From NCBI RefSeq assembly GCF_026230175.1, contig NZ_CP104208.1, positions 2,728,001 to 2,792,000 on the forward strand: 64,000 bases of DNA, read 5' to 3'. Positions 24,273 through 33,390 of this stretch are shown piece after piece (the stretch's first letter is position 1; every line of letters starts with the position of its first letter). Below the pieces are notes generated by a model that ran no database searches, was not told the origin of the DNA, and was given only the letters and a program-made list of their open reading frames with translations. Position numbers and translations under genes: made by a program. The stretch comes from Desulfovibrio mangrovi (lineage in GTDB: Bacteria > Desulfobacterota > Desulfovibrionia > Desulfovibrionales > Desulfovibrionaceae).

Positions 24273-24968
24273 TCAGCTGTCCGCCGGGCCGCACCTGCTC
24301 TTTCCGGCAGTCAGCCCGATGTACCATGTGCGGCCGACATACGGCGCAATCATCCAAAGAAACAGGGTTAAGATATATGTCAGCGGAAATCCGTTCACGA
24401 CCTTTTCAAGGGAGAACTCAGCCAGAAAAGAAAACCAGAGACTCCCGAAACAGAGGACGGTTCCCAGTATCAACACACAGAACGCATCCAGGGCAGATAT
24501 CTCCCTGTTCCTTTTCTTATTCCTGATCACGGTCGTGAGCATTATGGCCCCGATCTTTTTCGATCGCAGCACATAGGCGAACGACACGCCCACAGATATG
24601 CACAAATATCCCTGCATGATAAAACGATACACATGATCATCAATACCGAAGTAATGACGACAGATCGTCAGCAGGAAGGGGAACAGCAAATTCGCCAGAA
24701 TGAATGTGGAGAAGACCTCGCCCTGAGAAACAATGCCTCCATCAGGACACTGCGCCTGCGTCCTCTTGAAATCCCTGAGCAGGAACCATCCAAATCCGAT
24801 CACGAAACAGATCGTCGCTCCAAGTTCGTCAACCCATATCAACTCGAGAATCTTATCCTTGCCATGCCACTCCTTGCTCGGACCGTCCATCAGCAACGCT
24901 ATCCGCATATACAGAAAGACTAGAACAAACGTCATGGTACGACAGAATCGTTTATACACATTCTTCAT
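24273..24968 (-). CDS. Multi-helix membrane protein of unknown function
   Basis: The 231-residue protein has about six hydrophobic segments, near residues 10-28, 48-66, 90-108, 120-138, 160-182 and 195-215. Between them are basic loops such as RSKKIG and RNKKRNRE. AAAGGTG precedes ATG 24968. Cysteines are scattered and no catalytic motif is visible. Codon use is less GC-rich than its neighbours, a mild sign of separate ancestry. I recognise no family; a small inner-membrane protein is all that can be said. Confidence 0.6.
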   Translation of the reverse strand: MKNVYKRFCRTMTFVLVFLYMRIALLMDGPSKEWHGKDKILELIWVDELGATICFVIGFGWFLLRDFKRTQAQCPDGGIVSQGEVFSTFILANLLFPFLLTICRHYFGIDDHVYRFIMQGYLCISVGVSFAYVLRSKKIGAIMLTTVIRNKKRNREISALDAFCVLILGTVLCFGSLWFSFLAEFSLEKVVNGFPLTYILTLFLWMIAPYVGRTWYIGLTAGKSRCGPADS

Positions 24969-25087
24969 ATCAGCACCTTTACCATGCATACACATTCAAA
25001 CGATGTTCGTACGCGAACTGTCGTATCGCTGCAACTCGACGAACGGCAGTCAGTGTGCCTCTCGTGACCGGTGCATCCCGCACTTCA

Positions 25088-25122
25088 ACAAAAAACCCCG
25101 ACCACACTCGTGGTCGGGGTTT
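25088..25122 (-). terminator. Terminator of the U32 gene
   Basis: A perfect 12-bp stem (25093-25104 with 25111-25122) is followed on the minus strand by a T-run (A-run at 25090-25095). Confidence 0.85.
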
Positions 25123-25144
25123 CTGTTTTCATGAACCGCAGGTC

Positions 25145-27154
25145 TTACAGCAACGGCAGATCCCAGTTGAAGGGGGAGGTGCGCTTTGCTTCCGGCACTT
25201 CCTGCGGAGGCGTTTCCAGCATCTTCACGAACATGGTGTAACCCGCCGCGATGAGCTGGTCGCGCTTGGATTCGATATCCAGAGGCCAGCCGGGATAGAT
25301 CCACGTGTTCTGCCCGTATCTGCGCATCCAGAACACTTCACCCTTGGGCGAAGTGAAGGGCTCGTTGAGCCTGATGCCGTCATGCGGCAGACGGGAAATC
25401 CCCATGGGCCAGAAACCGGACAGCACGATGCCGAGCGGCAGGCAGCTTTCCTTGGGCAGAGCCAGCACATCCTCAGAGGACAGTTCCGGCGAAATGATCG
25501 CGCCGCGGAAGCCCAGCCCCTTCAGCGCGGCAATGGCCGCAGGGTTGGCGGGGTTGCAGAACGGACCGGCCACAAGGTCGGCCTTGGAGCCCTCGAACAG
25601 AGCCACCTGCCACGGGGAACCGAGCACGAAGTGGCGTGCGCCGTTACGCAACGCCTGATTCACCATGCGCTGCCAACCCTGCTCTTCGCTGGGCCAGATA
25701 ACCGGCGGCAGCCACCACGACATGCGCGGGAACAGAGTGCGTCCGACAGACTGCAGGGTCTTGGGACCGAGCCACAGGCCGTTCACGTTGCCCGTGAACT
25801 TGCCTGCCTTGCCTTCCTTGCCGTGGGGCAGGCCGGGACGCAGGATCACGTTCACCACGGGCAGACGCTTGCCTGCCTTGGGGTATTCCGGCGTGAACTC
25901 CACAGGGGAGCCCTTGCGGCCCTTGCACTTTTTCAGACGGGCTTCCCACTCGTCCAGCAGGCGCACCAGTTCCGGTTCACGGCGGTCAATGAGGAAGATC
26001 GGTGTACCGGACTTGGGGTCCTTGCGGGCAGGGGCACGCAGCATATAGGTGCCGCCCTTGGGAACGCGCTTCACCACACGGTCGGTAAAGTGCCACGGCT
26101 CGTCTTCGTAGCCAATGCGCAGATAATCGTGCTGCAGCAGTTCGAAACGGGGCTTGAAGAAATATTTGGGATAGGTGCGTTCGCCCTTCTTTGCCTTGGG
26201 AGCGGGTTCCATGACCACCTTTCCCGCCAGCAGACCGGAACTGGTCTGCTCACCGGGCTGGGTGGGCGAATAGGGACGCTGCGGCAGGAAGATGGAATGC
26301 GTGGAGGGACGGCCAAGCGCCTGCTCCAGCAGCTGTTCCGCCTGCTTGCGTGCGGAAGGATCATCCGGATGGTCGCGCAGCAGCTTATAGGCCGCCGTGG
26401 TGTAGAACACGTAGTGGGGGCCTTTCTTGCGGCCTTCGATCTTCCACGACTTGAGATTCTCGATGGGCAGCAGGGTCTTGGCCAGTACGTCCAGCGAGAG
26501 GTCCATACAGGAGAAGAAGCGGCCCTTGCGCTTGTTCTGCTGGTAGACGCGGCGGCAGGGCTGCACGCAGCGACCGCGCAGGCCGGACTTACCGCCCATG
26601 TAGCTGGACCAGTAGCAGCGGCCGGAAACGCAGTAACACAGCGCGCCGTGCACGAAGAGTTCAAGGCTCATGCCCTCGGGGCAGGCGTCGCTGCACTGGC
26701 GCACTTCATCCAGATTCAGTTCGCGGGGCAGAATGACGCGGGAAACACCCATGCTCTGCGCCACCTTGAAGGCGGCGGGATGCGTGACGTTGGCGAGGGT
26801 GGAGAGATGCATCTCGCCCTCAAAGCCCACCTGACGGGCCATTTCCACAGCACCGAGGTCCTGCATGATCAGGGCGTCAGGCTGCACGTCGCGCTTCAGA
26901 CGCGCGATAAGGCGACCCGCAGCATCGGGGTCCCCCGGCTTGAGCAGGCTGTTCAGCGCCACATAGATGCGGCGATCCTCCTTGTGCGCAAGCTCGACGA
27001 TGCGGGAAAGTTCGCTGGTGGAAAAGTTGCCCGCCTGAGCGCGGGCGGAAAAGTGCTTAAGCCCGAGATATACCGCATCGGCGCCCGCGGCGAGCGCGGC
27101 GAGACATGCCTTGGCATCCCCTGCGGGAGCCAGTATTTCAGGAGTATTCTGCAT
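25145..27154 (-). CDS. Peptidase U32 family protein (RlhA/TrhP-like)
   Basis: The 669-residue protein starts with the U32 barrel signature EILAPAGD and has the hallmark ELFVHGALCYCVSGRC, then GGKSGLRGRCVQPCR, at about residues 165-205. The conserved cysteines there likely bind an Fe-S cluster. In E. coli, U32 proteins of this kind (RlhA, TrhP) hydroxylate 23S rRNA C2501 or tRNA U34 rather than digest collagen. The length and the long C-terminal extension favour the RlhA type. ATG 27154 is chosen from AAGG four bases upstream. It is divergent from pyrK. Confidence 0.85.
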   Translation of the reverse strand: MQNTPEILAPAGDAKACLAALAAGADAVYLGLKHFSARAQAGNFSTSELSRIVELAHKEDRRIYVALNSLLKPGDPDAAGRLIARLKRDVQPDALIMQDLGAVEMARQVGFEGEMHLSTLANVTHPAAFKVAQSMGVSRVILPRELNLDEVRQCSDACPEGMSLELFVHGALCYCVSGRCYWSSYMGGKSGLRGRCVQPCRRVYQQNKRKGRFFSCMDLSLDVLAKTLLPIENLKSWKIEGRKKGPHYVFYTTAAYKLLRDHPDDPSARKQAEQLLEQALGRPSTHSIFLPQRPYSPTQPGEQTSSGLLAGKVVMEPAPKAKKGERTYPKYFFKPRFELLQHDYLRIGYEDEPWHFTDRVVKRVPKGGTYMLRAPARKDPKSGTPIFLIDRREPELVRLLDEWEARLKKCKGRKGSPVEFTPEYPKAGKRLPVVNVILRPGLPHGKEGKAGKFTGNVNGLWLGPKTLQSVGRTLFPRMSWWLPPVIWPSEEQGWQRMVNQALRNGARHFVLGSPWQVALFEGSKADLVAGPFCNPANPAAIAALKGLGFRGAIISPELSSEDVLALPKESCLPLGIVLSGFWPMGISRLPHDGIRLNEPFTSPKGEVFWMRRYGQNTWIYPGWPLDIESKRDQLIAAGYTMFVKMLETPPQEVPEAKRTSPFNWDLPLL

Positions 27155-27542
27155 ATGACCTTCTTTGACGCGGGGCGGAGCCGCCCTGCCGTCGTGTAAA
27201 ATTTGCCGCCTGGCGCAATAACCGGAAACGGTGCTGGAGATGCGAGAGAGAAAAATAAAGGAAGCCGGTCTCCGGAGCATATACCTTTCATATGGCGGGC
27301 CTTGCACATAACCATAGATTGGCTCGCTGGCAACTGCAATATGGTAGCAGTAAAATGAAGTCTTGCCACCGGAAGAATGTCGGTCTATGTCATGGCAGGC
27401 GACAATGCCCCCTGTCGCGCCTCACTTTCCCCGTCAGGAAAGTTGGCAGAGGGCAAACGCCAGAACCAGTCTGCAACTGCGGCCCGCCAGATTATATTCT
27501 GCACCATACACGGCCGCATCCCGATATCTTAAGGTAATACTC

Positions 27543-28361
27543 ATGACCAACGAACAATGCACCACCCTGAAGGTTCTGGACAACGTCCCCTTCGGGCAGG
27601 TTTCCGGCGAACACCTCTTTTTCGCCCTCCGGCTTGAACGTCCGGAATGGAAGAACTGGCAGCCCGGCCAATTCGTCATGGTCCGCCCCAGCGGCTGGGC
27701 CATGGACATGCTCTGGGCCCGTCCCTTCTCCATCTGCCGCGTCAGCAACCGCGACCTCGTTCTCTTCTTTCAGGTAGTCGGCCGCGGCACCCGCAGAATG
27801 GCCACCCTGAAAAGCGGGGACGAAGTGATGGTATGGGGCCCCCTCGGCAACGGCTTTGCCGTGGAGCCTGACACCCCCACCCTGCTGCTTGCAGGCGGCA
27901 TCGGCATCGCCCCCTTCGTAGGTTACGTGCATAGCCACCCCAAACCGTGGAACCTGCACATGGAGTTCGGCCACAGAATGCCGCTGAACTGCTATCCCTA
28001 CGAATCCATCAACGAAAAGATCATGGGCGACGCCCATCTTGAAGAAAAGCCCGAAGACCTTACCCTGTTCATCGAGCGCATGGATAAGCGCATTCAGGAA
28101 TACGGCGAGCAGAACGGCCTTGTGCTGGCCTGCGGCCCCACCCCCTTCCTGCGCACCGTGCAGCATCTGGCACTGAAGCATAAGGTGCGCTGCCAGCTTT
28201 CGCTGGAAACGCGCATGGCATGCGGCGTAGGTGCATGCCTCGGCTGCGTCACCAAGGTTTCAGACGACATGCACGCCAACGGCGTTGCGGCAGGCAGGGC
28301 ACAGGTGTGCAACCACGGCCCCGTGTTCTGGGCTGATCAGGTCAACCTTTCCGAAGGCTAG
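27543..28361 (+). CDS. pyrK: Dihydroorotate dehydrogenase electron transfer subunit PyrK
   Basis: PyrK carries FAD and a [2Fe-2S] cluster and passes electrons from PyrD to NAD. The 272-residue protein shows the FAD motif RPFSICRV near residue 61, the nucleotide-binding LLLAGGIGIAPFVG near 117, and a C-terminal cysteine cluster CGVGACLGCVT plus a later Cys (VCNHGPVF). ATG 27543 lies just after AAGG. pyrD follows after 14 bp, forming the heterotetrameric class 1B enzyme. Confidence 0.93.
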   Translation: MTNEQCTTLKVLDNVPFGQVSGEHLFFALRLERPEWKNWQPGQFVMVRPSGWAMDMLWARPFSICRVSNRDLVLFFQVVGRGTRRMATLKSGDEVMVWGPLGNGFAVEPDTPTLLLAGGIGIAPFVGYVHSHPKPWNLHMEFGHRMPLNCYPYESINEKIMGDAHLEEKPEDLTLFIERMDKRIQEYGEQNGLVLACGPTPFLRTVQHLALKHKVRCQLSLETRMACGVGACLGCVTKVSDDMHANGVAAGRAQVCNHGPVFWADQVNLSEG

Positions 28362-28375
28362 GGAGCGATACACTC

Positions 28376-29296
28376 ATGGATATGCGTCTGAATCTTCCCG
28401 GTCTGCCGGATTTCAGCTTCAAGAACCCCATTCTCACGGCTTCCGGCACCTTCGGTTACGGCATTGAGTTCGCCCCCTATGGCGACCTGACCACCCTTGG
28501 CGGCATTGTGGTGAAGGGTCTTTCCCTTGCTCCGCGCGCAGGCAACCCCATGCCCCGCATCGCGGAAACGCCCTGCGGCATGCTCAATGCCGTGGGTCTG
28601 CAGAACTCAGGTGTGGAATCCTTCATCAAGGACAAGCTGCCCAAGCTGCCGTGGCGCGACCTGCCGGTCATTGCCAACATCTACGCCTGCGATCCGGGCG
28701 AGTTTGCGGAACTGACCAGCGTGCTTGCCCGCGAACAGGGCATTGCCGCCATTGAAGTGAACATTTCGTGCCCCAACGTGAAGGAAGGCGGCATCCTCTT
28801 CGGTCAGGACGCCGCACAGGCCGCCCGTGTAACCGAAGCAGTGAAGCGCGTTGCCGGCGACAAGCCGGTCATCATAAAGCTGAGCCCCAACGTCACGGAC
28901 ATCACCACCATTGCCAAGGCCGTTGAAGACGCAGGGGCCGACATGCTCTCCTGCATCAACACCCTGTCCGGCATGGGCGTGGATATCCGCACCCGCAAGC
29001 CGCTTCTGGCCAACGTCATCGGCGGTCTTTCCGGCCCCGCCATTAAGCCCGTGGCCCTGCGCTGCGTGTGGCAGGTGTGCCGCGCCGTGAACATTCCGGT
29101 CATCGGCATCGGCGGCATTGCCTCTGCCGAAGACGTACTGGAATTCATGCTTGTCGGTGCGCACGCCGTGCAGGTGGGTACCGCCAACTTCGTGCGCCCG
29201 GACTTCAGCTTCCGCCTCGTGCGGGAATTCGAACAGCTGGTGCAGAAGATGGGCATCACCGACCTCGAAGAATTCCGCGGTTCCCTGAAGGCGTAG
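28376..29296 (+). CDS. pyrD: Dihydroorotate dehydrogenase, class 1B catalytic subunit
   Basis: FMN enzyme that oxidises dihydroorotate to orotate in pyrimidine synthesis. The 306-residue barrel has FKNPILTASGTFGYG near the start, NAVGLQN, and the catalytic cysteine in NISCPNVKEGG, which marks class 1 enzymes. The FMN-binding IGIGGI and VGAHAVQVGTANF lie near the end. It follows pyrK and is closed by a strong terminator. Confidence 0.95.
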   Translation: MDMRLNLPGLPDFSFKNPILTASGTFGYGIEFAPYGDLTTLGGIVVKGLSLAPRAGNPMPRIAETPCGMLNAVGLQNSGVESFIKDKLPKLPWRDLPVIANIYACDPGEFAELTSVLAREQGIAAIEVNISCPNVKEGGILFGQDAAQAARVTEAVKRVAGDKPVIIKLSPNVTDITTIAKAVEDAGADMLSCINTLSGMGVDIRTRKPLLANVIGGLSGPAIKPVALRCVWQVCRAVNIPVIGIGGIASAEDVLEFMLVGAHAVQVGTANFVRPDFSFRLVREFEQLVQKMGITDLEEFRGSLKA

Positions 29297-29327
29297 CCTC
29301 TTCAGCCAACCCGGTACCCTGAATGAC

Positions 29328-29366
29328 AAAACCGCCCGTAAGCAGAGCTTGCGGGCGGTTTTCTTT
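29328..29366 (+). terminator. Terminator of pyrK-pyrD
   Basis: A 16-bp stem (29328-29343 with 29347-29362, one G-T pair) followed by TTTTCTTTG. Confidence 0.9.
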
Positions 29367-29636
29367 GTGCGTACGGCACGCACAAGTGCAGAGGAGTTTT
29401 CAGCGTTAGTCACTCGCCAAAAAGTGAGGCCCTGCGGGTGTGGGCATGCAGGGCCTCGTAGGGGAAAAAGGAGGAAGAAGCGCAAAACCAACTAGTCGGA
29501 AGCTGTATACCTAAAATTGGCAGTATTGGGCATACTTGTTTCCCGTTGTGATGGTGAAGCCATGGTATCCGGACTAGCCCAAAAAGCAAATTTATTATAT
29601 TTAAAAAGTCGATCAAAAATTTTGAAGAGGTCGGCA

Positions 29637-30554
29637 GTGAACATAACAGTACGCCAACTTGAGCTTTTTGTCTCGCTCATGCGCAATCCGCACATCGGAA
29701 AAGTGGCCGAGGAGCATTTCATCACCCAGTCCGCCGTGTCCATGGCCATCAAATCCCTTGAAGACAGCGTGGGCGAGCAGCTCTTCGACCGCATCAGCAA
29801 CCGGCTTGTGCCCAACGAGAGCGGACGCCTGCTGCTGAACCGCATCCGCCCGGCCCTGGAGCAGCTGCAGGAAGTGGAAACCATGTTCCGCCAAAACCGC
29901 ATGGCAGGCGTGCTGACCGTTGCCGCAAGCTCCACCATTGCGGACTACATCATGCCGCAGGTGCTCTTCGACTTCCGCAATCTCTATCCCGAGGTGCAGG
30001 TGGAAATGCTCAGCCGCAACTCCGCCGATGTCATTGCAGGCATTGAAAGCGGCACCGTGGCACTCGGGTTCATCGAAGGCGACTACGAATGCCGCGTGGC
30101 GGACTTCCGCGAACTGTGCACGGAAGAACTGGTGGTGGTTTCTTCCGACAAGGACTTCGCCTCGGCGCGGGAATACACCCTTGAAGAACTGCTGGACATG
30201 AAGTGGGTTCTGCGTGAGTCCGGCTCCGGCACCCGTCAGACCATGTGGGAATACCTTGGCCCCGCCAAGAAGCGTCTGAACGTCTTTCTGGAACTGGAAC
30301 ACATCGAATCCATCAAGATGGTGCTGAAGAATCCTGACACGTTAAGTTGCATGTCTCCCTTCTGTGTCCAGCGCGAGCTCGCCAACGCGGAACTCTTTCC
30401 CGTGCAGGTGGAGGGCGTTGAGTTCAAACGCCGCTTCTACTCCGTGACCCACCGGCAGAAATACAAATCCACTCTGCTGCAGGCCTTTGCCGACCATGTG
30501 CGCCAGCATCTGGAGACCATGTGGCCGTGGATCATGCGCAACCCCCAGCACTAG
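29637..30554 (+). CDS. LysR family transcriptional regulator
   Basis: The 305-residue protein has a typical N-terminal winged helix (TVRQLELFVSLM to the QSAVSMAIKSLEDSVGEQLFDR recognition region) and a substrate-binding domain from about residue 90. GTG 29637 is chosen because GAAGAGG lies at good spacing and the helix-turn-helix begins right after; upstream in-frame sequence is A+T-rich and not conserved. Its spacing matches CysB/CbbR-type regulators, but the effector is unknown. An AlkD-like gene follows 19 bp later. Confidence 0.88.
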   Translation: MNITVRQLELFVSLMRNPHIGKVAEEHFITQSAVSMAIKSLEDSVGEQLFDRISNRLVPNESGRLLLNRIRPALEQLQEVETMFRQNRMAGVLTVAASSTIADYIMPQVLFDFRNLYPEVQVEMLSRNSADVIAGIESGTVALGFIEGDYECRVADFRELCTEELVVVSSDKDFASAREYTLEELLDMKWVLRESGSGTRQTMWEYLGPAKKRLNVFLELEHIESIKMVLKNPDTLSCMSPFCVQRELANAELFPVQVEGVEFKRRFYSVTHRQKYKSTLLQAFADHVRQHLETMWPWIMRNPQH

Positions 30555-30573
30555 GCAGATCCCGGAAGACATC

Positions 30574-31299
30574 ATGAATGACACCCCCCTTGCGGATATG
30601 ACTCTCATCAGCAGCCTGCGCCGGAACCTGCGTGACCTTGCAGTGCCTGAAGACGCCGCCCCCATGCAGGCGTACATGAAGTCCGCCATGCCTTTTCTGG
30701 GCTGCAAGAAGCCGGTTCGCGCGCAGGCGTGCAAGGCGCTTTTCGCAGCCCGCCTGCCGCTGTCCCCTGCTGTCCTGCTGGATACCGTTGCCGTGCTGTG
30801 GCACGAGGCTACGCACAGGGAAGAACGCTACTGCGCATTGAGCCTGCTGCACCACAAGAAGCACGCGAAACATTTGCATACCCCTGACGCCCGCCTGCTG
30901 ACCCTGCTGGAGGAAATGGTCGTAACCGGTGCGTGGTGGGACTTTGTGGATGAGCTGACGCACAGCTTCGGCTCGCTGTTGCGCCATGCCGGAGAGTCCA
31001 TGCGCCCCCTGCTGCTGGACTGGGCCGCCTGCGACAACATGTGGAAGCGACGCATAGCCATTCTCTGCCAACTGCGCTTCAAGGAGCTTACGGATTTCGC
31101 CTTCATGCAGGCCTGCATAGAACCCAGCCTGCCGCCCTCGCCTATGGCGGACGAATTCTTTCTCCGCAAAGGCATCGGCTGGGCGCTGCGCGATTACGCC
31201 TGGAGCAACCCTGCTGCTGTCGCCGCCTATGTACAGGCCAACGAAAAGCGCCTCAGCCCGCTGACAAGGCGTGAGGCGCTGAAGCGTATCAGCAAATGA
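30574..31299 (+). CDS. DNA alkylation repair protein (AlkD-like HEAT repeats)
   Basis: AlkD-type glycosylases remove bulky or charged alkylated bases using stacked HEAT-like helices without flipping the base. The 241-residue protein shows YMKSAMPFLGCKKPVRAQ, HREERYCALSLL, WWDFVDELTHSFGSLL, NMWKRRIAILCQL and FFLRKGIGWALRDY, the family signature segments. GGAAG precedes ATG 30574. It follows the LysR gene closely, so the two may be co-transcribed. Confidence 0.85.
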   Translation: MNDTPLADMTLISSLRRNLRDLAVPEDAAPMQAYMKSAMPFLGCKKPVRAQACKALFAARLPLSPAVLLDTVAVLWHEATHREERYCALSLLHHKKHAKHLHTPDARLLTLLEEMVVTGAWWDFVDELTHSFGSLLRHAGESMRPLLLDWAACDNMWKRRIAILCQLRFKELTDFAFMQACIEPSLPPSPMADEFFLRKGIGWALRDYAWSNPAAVAAYVQANEKRLSPLTRREALKRISK

Positions 31300-31306
31300 C
31301 CGCCCT

Positions 31307-32070
31307 CTAGTGCTGCATGTTGCTGCGATAGTCCTGCACGGCCTTGTCTATAAGCCGTTGCACCGTCCCATTCTGCAGCAACTGCATCAGGCGTTGCTGG
31401 ATGAATTCCATCTCGCCCGCATAACGGGAATCTCTGGACACCGCCAGATAGAGCCCTTCTGAGGTCAAGGGCACCGGCAGCATGCGTATCCGGTCTCCAA
31501 GCCCGAGTCGCTCAATCTCAAACAGGCCGGAATACCGGCCATAGGGCACATAGTCCACCCGCCCCGCAGCAAGCTTCTCCAGATTGCCACGCAGGTTGGA
31601 AGTCCTTTCAACCGTCAGGTGTTTTTTGATGACCTCGTCCAGCTCCATACCGTAGCTATCGCCGACCACACCCCCCCCATTCTTCCTACAAGGTCTTCCC
31701 ATGTTTTAAAGGAAAACTCATTTCCCTTACGGACAAAAATGACATTTTCATCGGACATATATGGCATGGAGGTATACAGAAGGTAGGATTCCCGCTCGGC
31801 CGTGCGATAAATAGTCGTCACGATATCAAGCTTGCCTGTCTGGGCCAAATACTGCACCCGTGCCCACGGACCGACGTCCCTGGAGACAACGGAGACCGAG
31901 CGGTCAGCAAAAATAGCGCGTACAACCTCCGCACCGACACCGAGCATTTCTCCCTTATGTGCCCATGATGAAGGCGGATAATTGACATTACCCGACGTAC
32001 GCAGCTCTTCCTGCCCCCAAGCGGGACAGACGAAACAGAACATCAACAGCAGAACGACAGTCAGTCTCAT
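31307..32070 (-). pseudogene. Solute-binding protein (family 3) interrupted by a frameshift in a G8 tract
   Basis: The first part (32070 to about 31679) encodes a signal peptide (residues 1-19) and the N-terminal lobe of a periplasmic amino-acid-type binding protein, including YPPSSW and MPYMSDENVIFVRKG. The second part continues in another frame (GVVGDSYGMELDEV onward to the stop at 31307). The two frames meet at a run of eight G on the minus strand (C at 31671-31678); nine G would give one open frame of about 254 codons. It could be a real pseudogene, a phase-variable switch, or a base-call error. GGAGG precedes ATG 32070. No permease is adjacent. Confidence 0.75.
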
Positions 32071-32188
32071 GGTACCTCCGCACACTGCGACAGAATCGTA
32101 CTTCCGCGCTCATACTACTATTGACTGACAGACGTTGTATTGATTTTCTGCCGAAAACCGTCAGCAGGAAAAAACATCACAAAACCGA

Positions 32189-33382
32189 CTAGTCGCAGAT
32201 ATTCCGGATATACTGCCAGCGGGCCCATGACATGAGCTCGCCACGTTGCCCCGCATTGAGGTCCGTGTTCTGCCCCGCCTCCCGCTGCATTGCCTGCAGC
32301 ATGGCGATGCGCTCCTCCGTTGCCGGATGCGAGCTGAGCAGCTCCAACGAAGGAAGAAAACTGTCATCTTCCTTGGCTTCCTTGTCCAGCCGCTGAAAGA
32401 ACGCGATGAGTCCATCGGCACTCATGCCCGCCTTGCGGAGCAGCGCAAAGGCATGGGCATCCGCATCCCTTTCGAACTCACGGCTCCAGGACGATGTGGT
32501 CATATACATGGCAAGGCCGCGCGCGGTATCGCCCGTCATGTTGCTGCTGTTGCCTGAAAATAGCACCGCTAGCAGTTGCAGCCCGTAGGCTCCGGCCATG
32601 CTACGCAGGCCGTGCCGTTCCTTCACGTGGCCCATTTCGTGGGCCAGCACGCCTGCCAGCTCTTCCGGCGACTCCGCCTTCTCGATAAGGCCGGAGGTGA
32701 CAAGGATGGCCCCGCCCGGTGCCGCAAAGGCATTCACGATGCCGGAATCCACCACGCGCACGGAAAAGGCATAGGGGGAATCCTCCGCAGCCGCGAGGCG
32801 GCCGACAAGCGCGTCCAGCATGCCCACGCCCTCTGCCTTGTCGCATTCCGACACGTTGCCGTCCTGCTTTCTGGCCAGCAGCACGCCGACCTGATCCCGC
32901 ACGTCCTCTCCCAACCGGCGCTCAACCTCCAGCGGCACCATGTTCACCACGGCCTCCGTGGCGTAGGGGAAAACCCACCACAACAGAAGCCCCAGCACCC
33001 AGATGGCCGCCCCTGCCCGCAACAACCTGCGCAGGGAAGACCTGCGGGCCGTTTTGCGGATATCCCGCAGAAACGGTTCCAGACGGGCATGTGCGGCCTT
33101 GTTCGCCACGGTGAGGCGCTCGCCGGAATCCCCGCCGCCCTGCAGATGCGTCAGGCAGTAAGGCGGATTCATGAAGTCCGGCAGAACAATGCTTTCGCGG
33201 GCCCATATGGCCATGGTCGCCCCTGAAGGCGAAAGGATGCGCAGATGCCTGGCCTCGGACTGGATATCCACCGGGTATGGCTGCGCAGAATTTCCGTCAT
33301 AATACCGGAATCCGGCAGACTCCCCCTGTGCAGGGGAAGCCGCCGGAACATGGGAACGGGAAGAAGATACGAAATCCGTCAT
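32189..33382 (-). CDS. M48 family zinc metallopeptidase, membrane anchored
   Basis: The 397-residue protein has a soluble N-terminal part, one or two membrane helices at about residues 123-142, then an M48 domain with HEMGH at 248-252 and the third-ligand Glu region in REFERDADAHAF near 300. Such proteases degrade misfolded envelope proteins. ATG 33382 has AGGA upstream. The preceding gene encodes a DUF898 membrane protein only 8 bp away, so the two form an operon. The N-terminal 110 residues contain no motif I know. Confidence 0.88.
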   Translation of the reverse strand: MTDFVSSSRSHVPAASPAQGESAGFRYYDGNSAQPYPVDIQSEARHLRILSPSGATMAIWARESIVLPDFMNPPYCLTHLQGGGDSGERLTVANKAAHARLEPFLRDIRKTARRSSLRRLLRAGAAIWVLGLLLWWVFPYATEAVVNMVPLEVERRLGEDVRDQVGVLLARKQDGNVSECDKAEGVGMLDALVGRLAAAEDSPYAFSVRVVDSGIVNAFAAPGGAILVTSGLIEKAESPEELAGVLAHEMGHVKERHGLRSMAGAYGLQLLAVLFSGNSSNMTGDTARGLAMYMTTSSWSREFERDADAHAFALLRKAGMSADGLIAFFQRLDKEAKEDDSFLPSLELLSSHPATEERIAMLQAMQREAGQNTDLNAGQRGELMSWARWQYIRNICD

Positions 33383-33390
33383 GCTGCGTC

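Noticed and set aside
25055-27199. Long open frame opposite the U32 gene
   Set aside because: Antisense artefact; the minus strand carries the complete U32 signature and a terminator at the right place.
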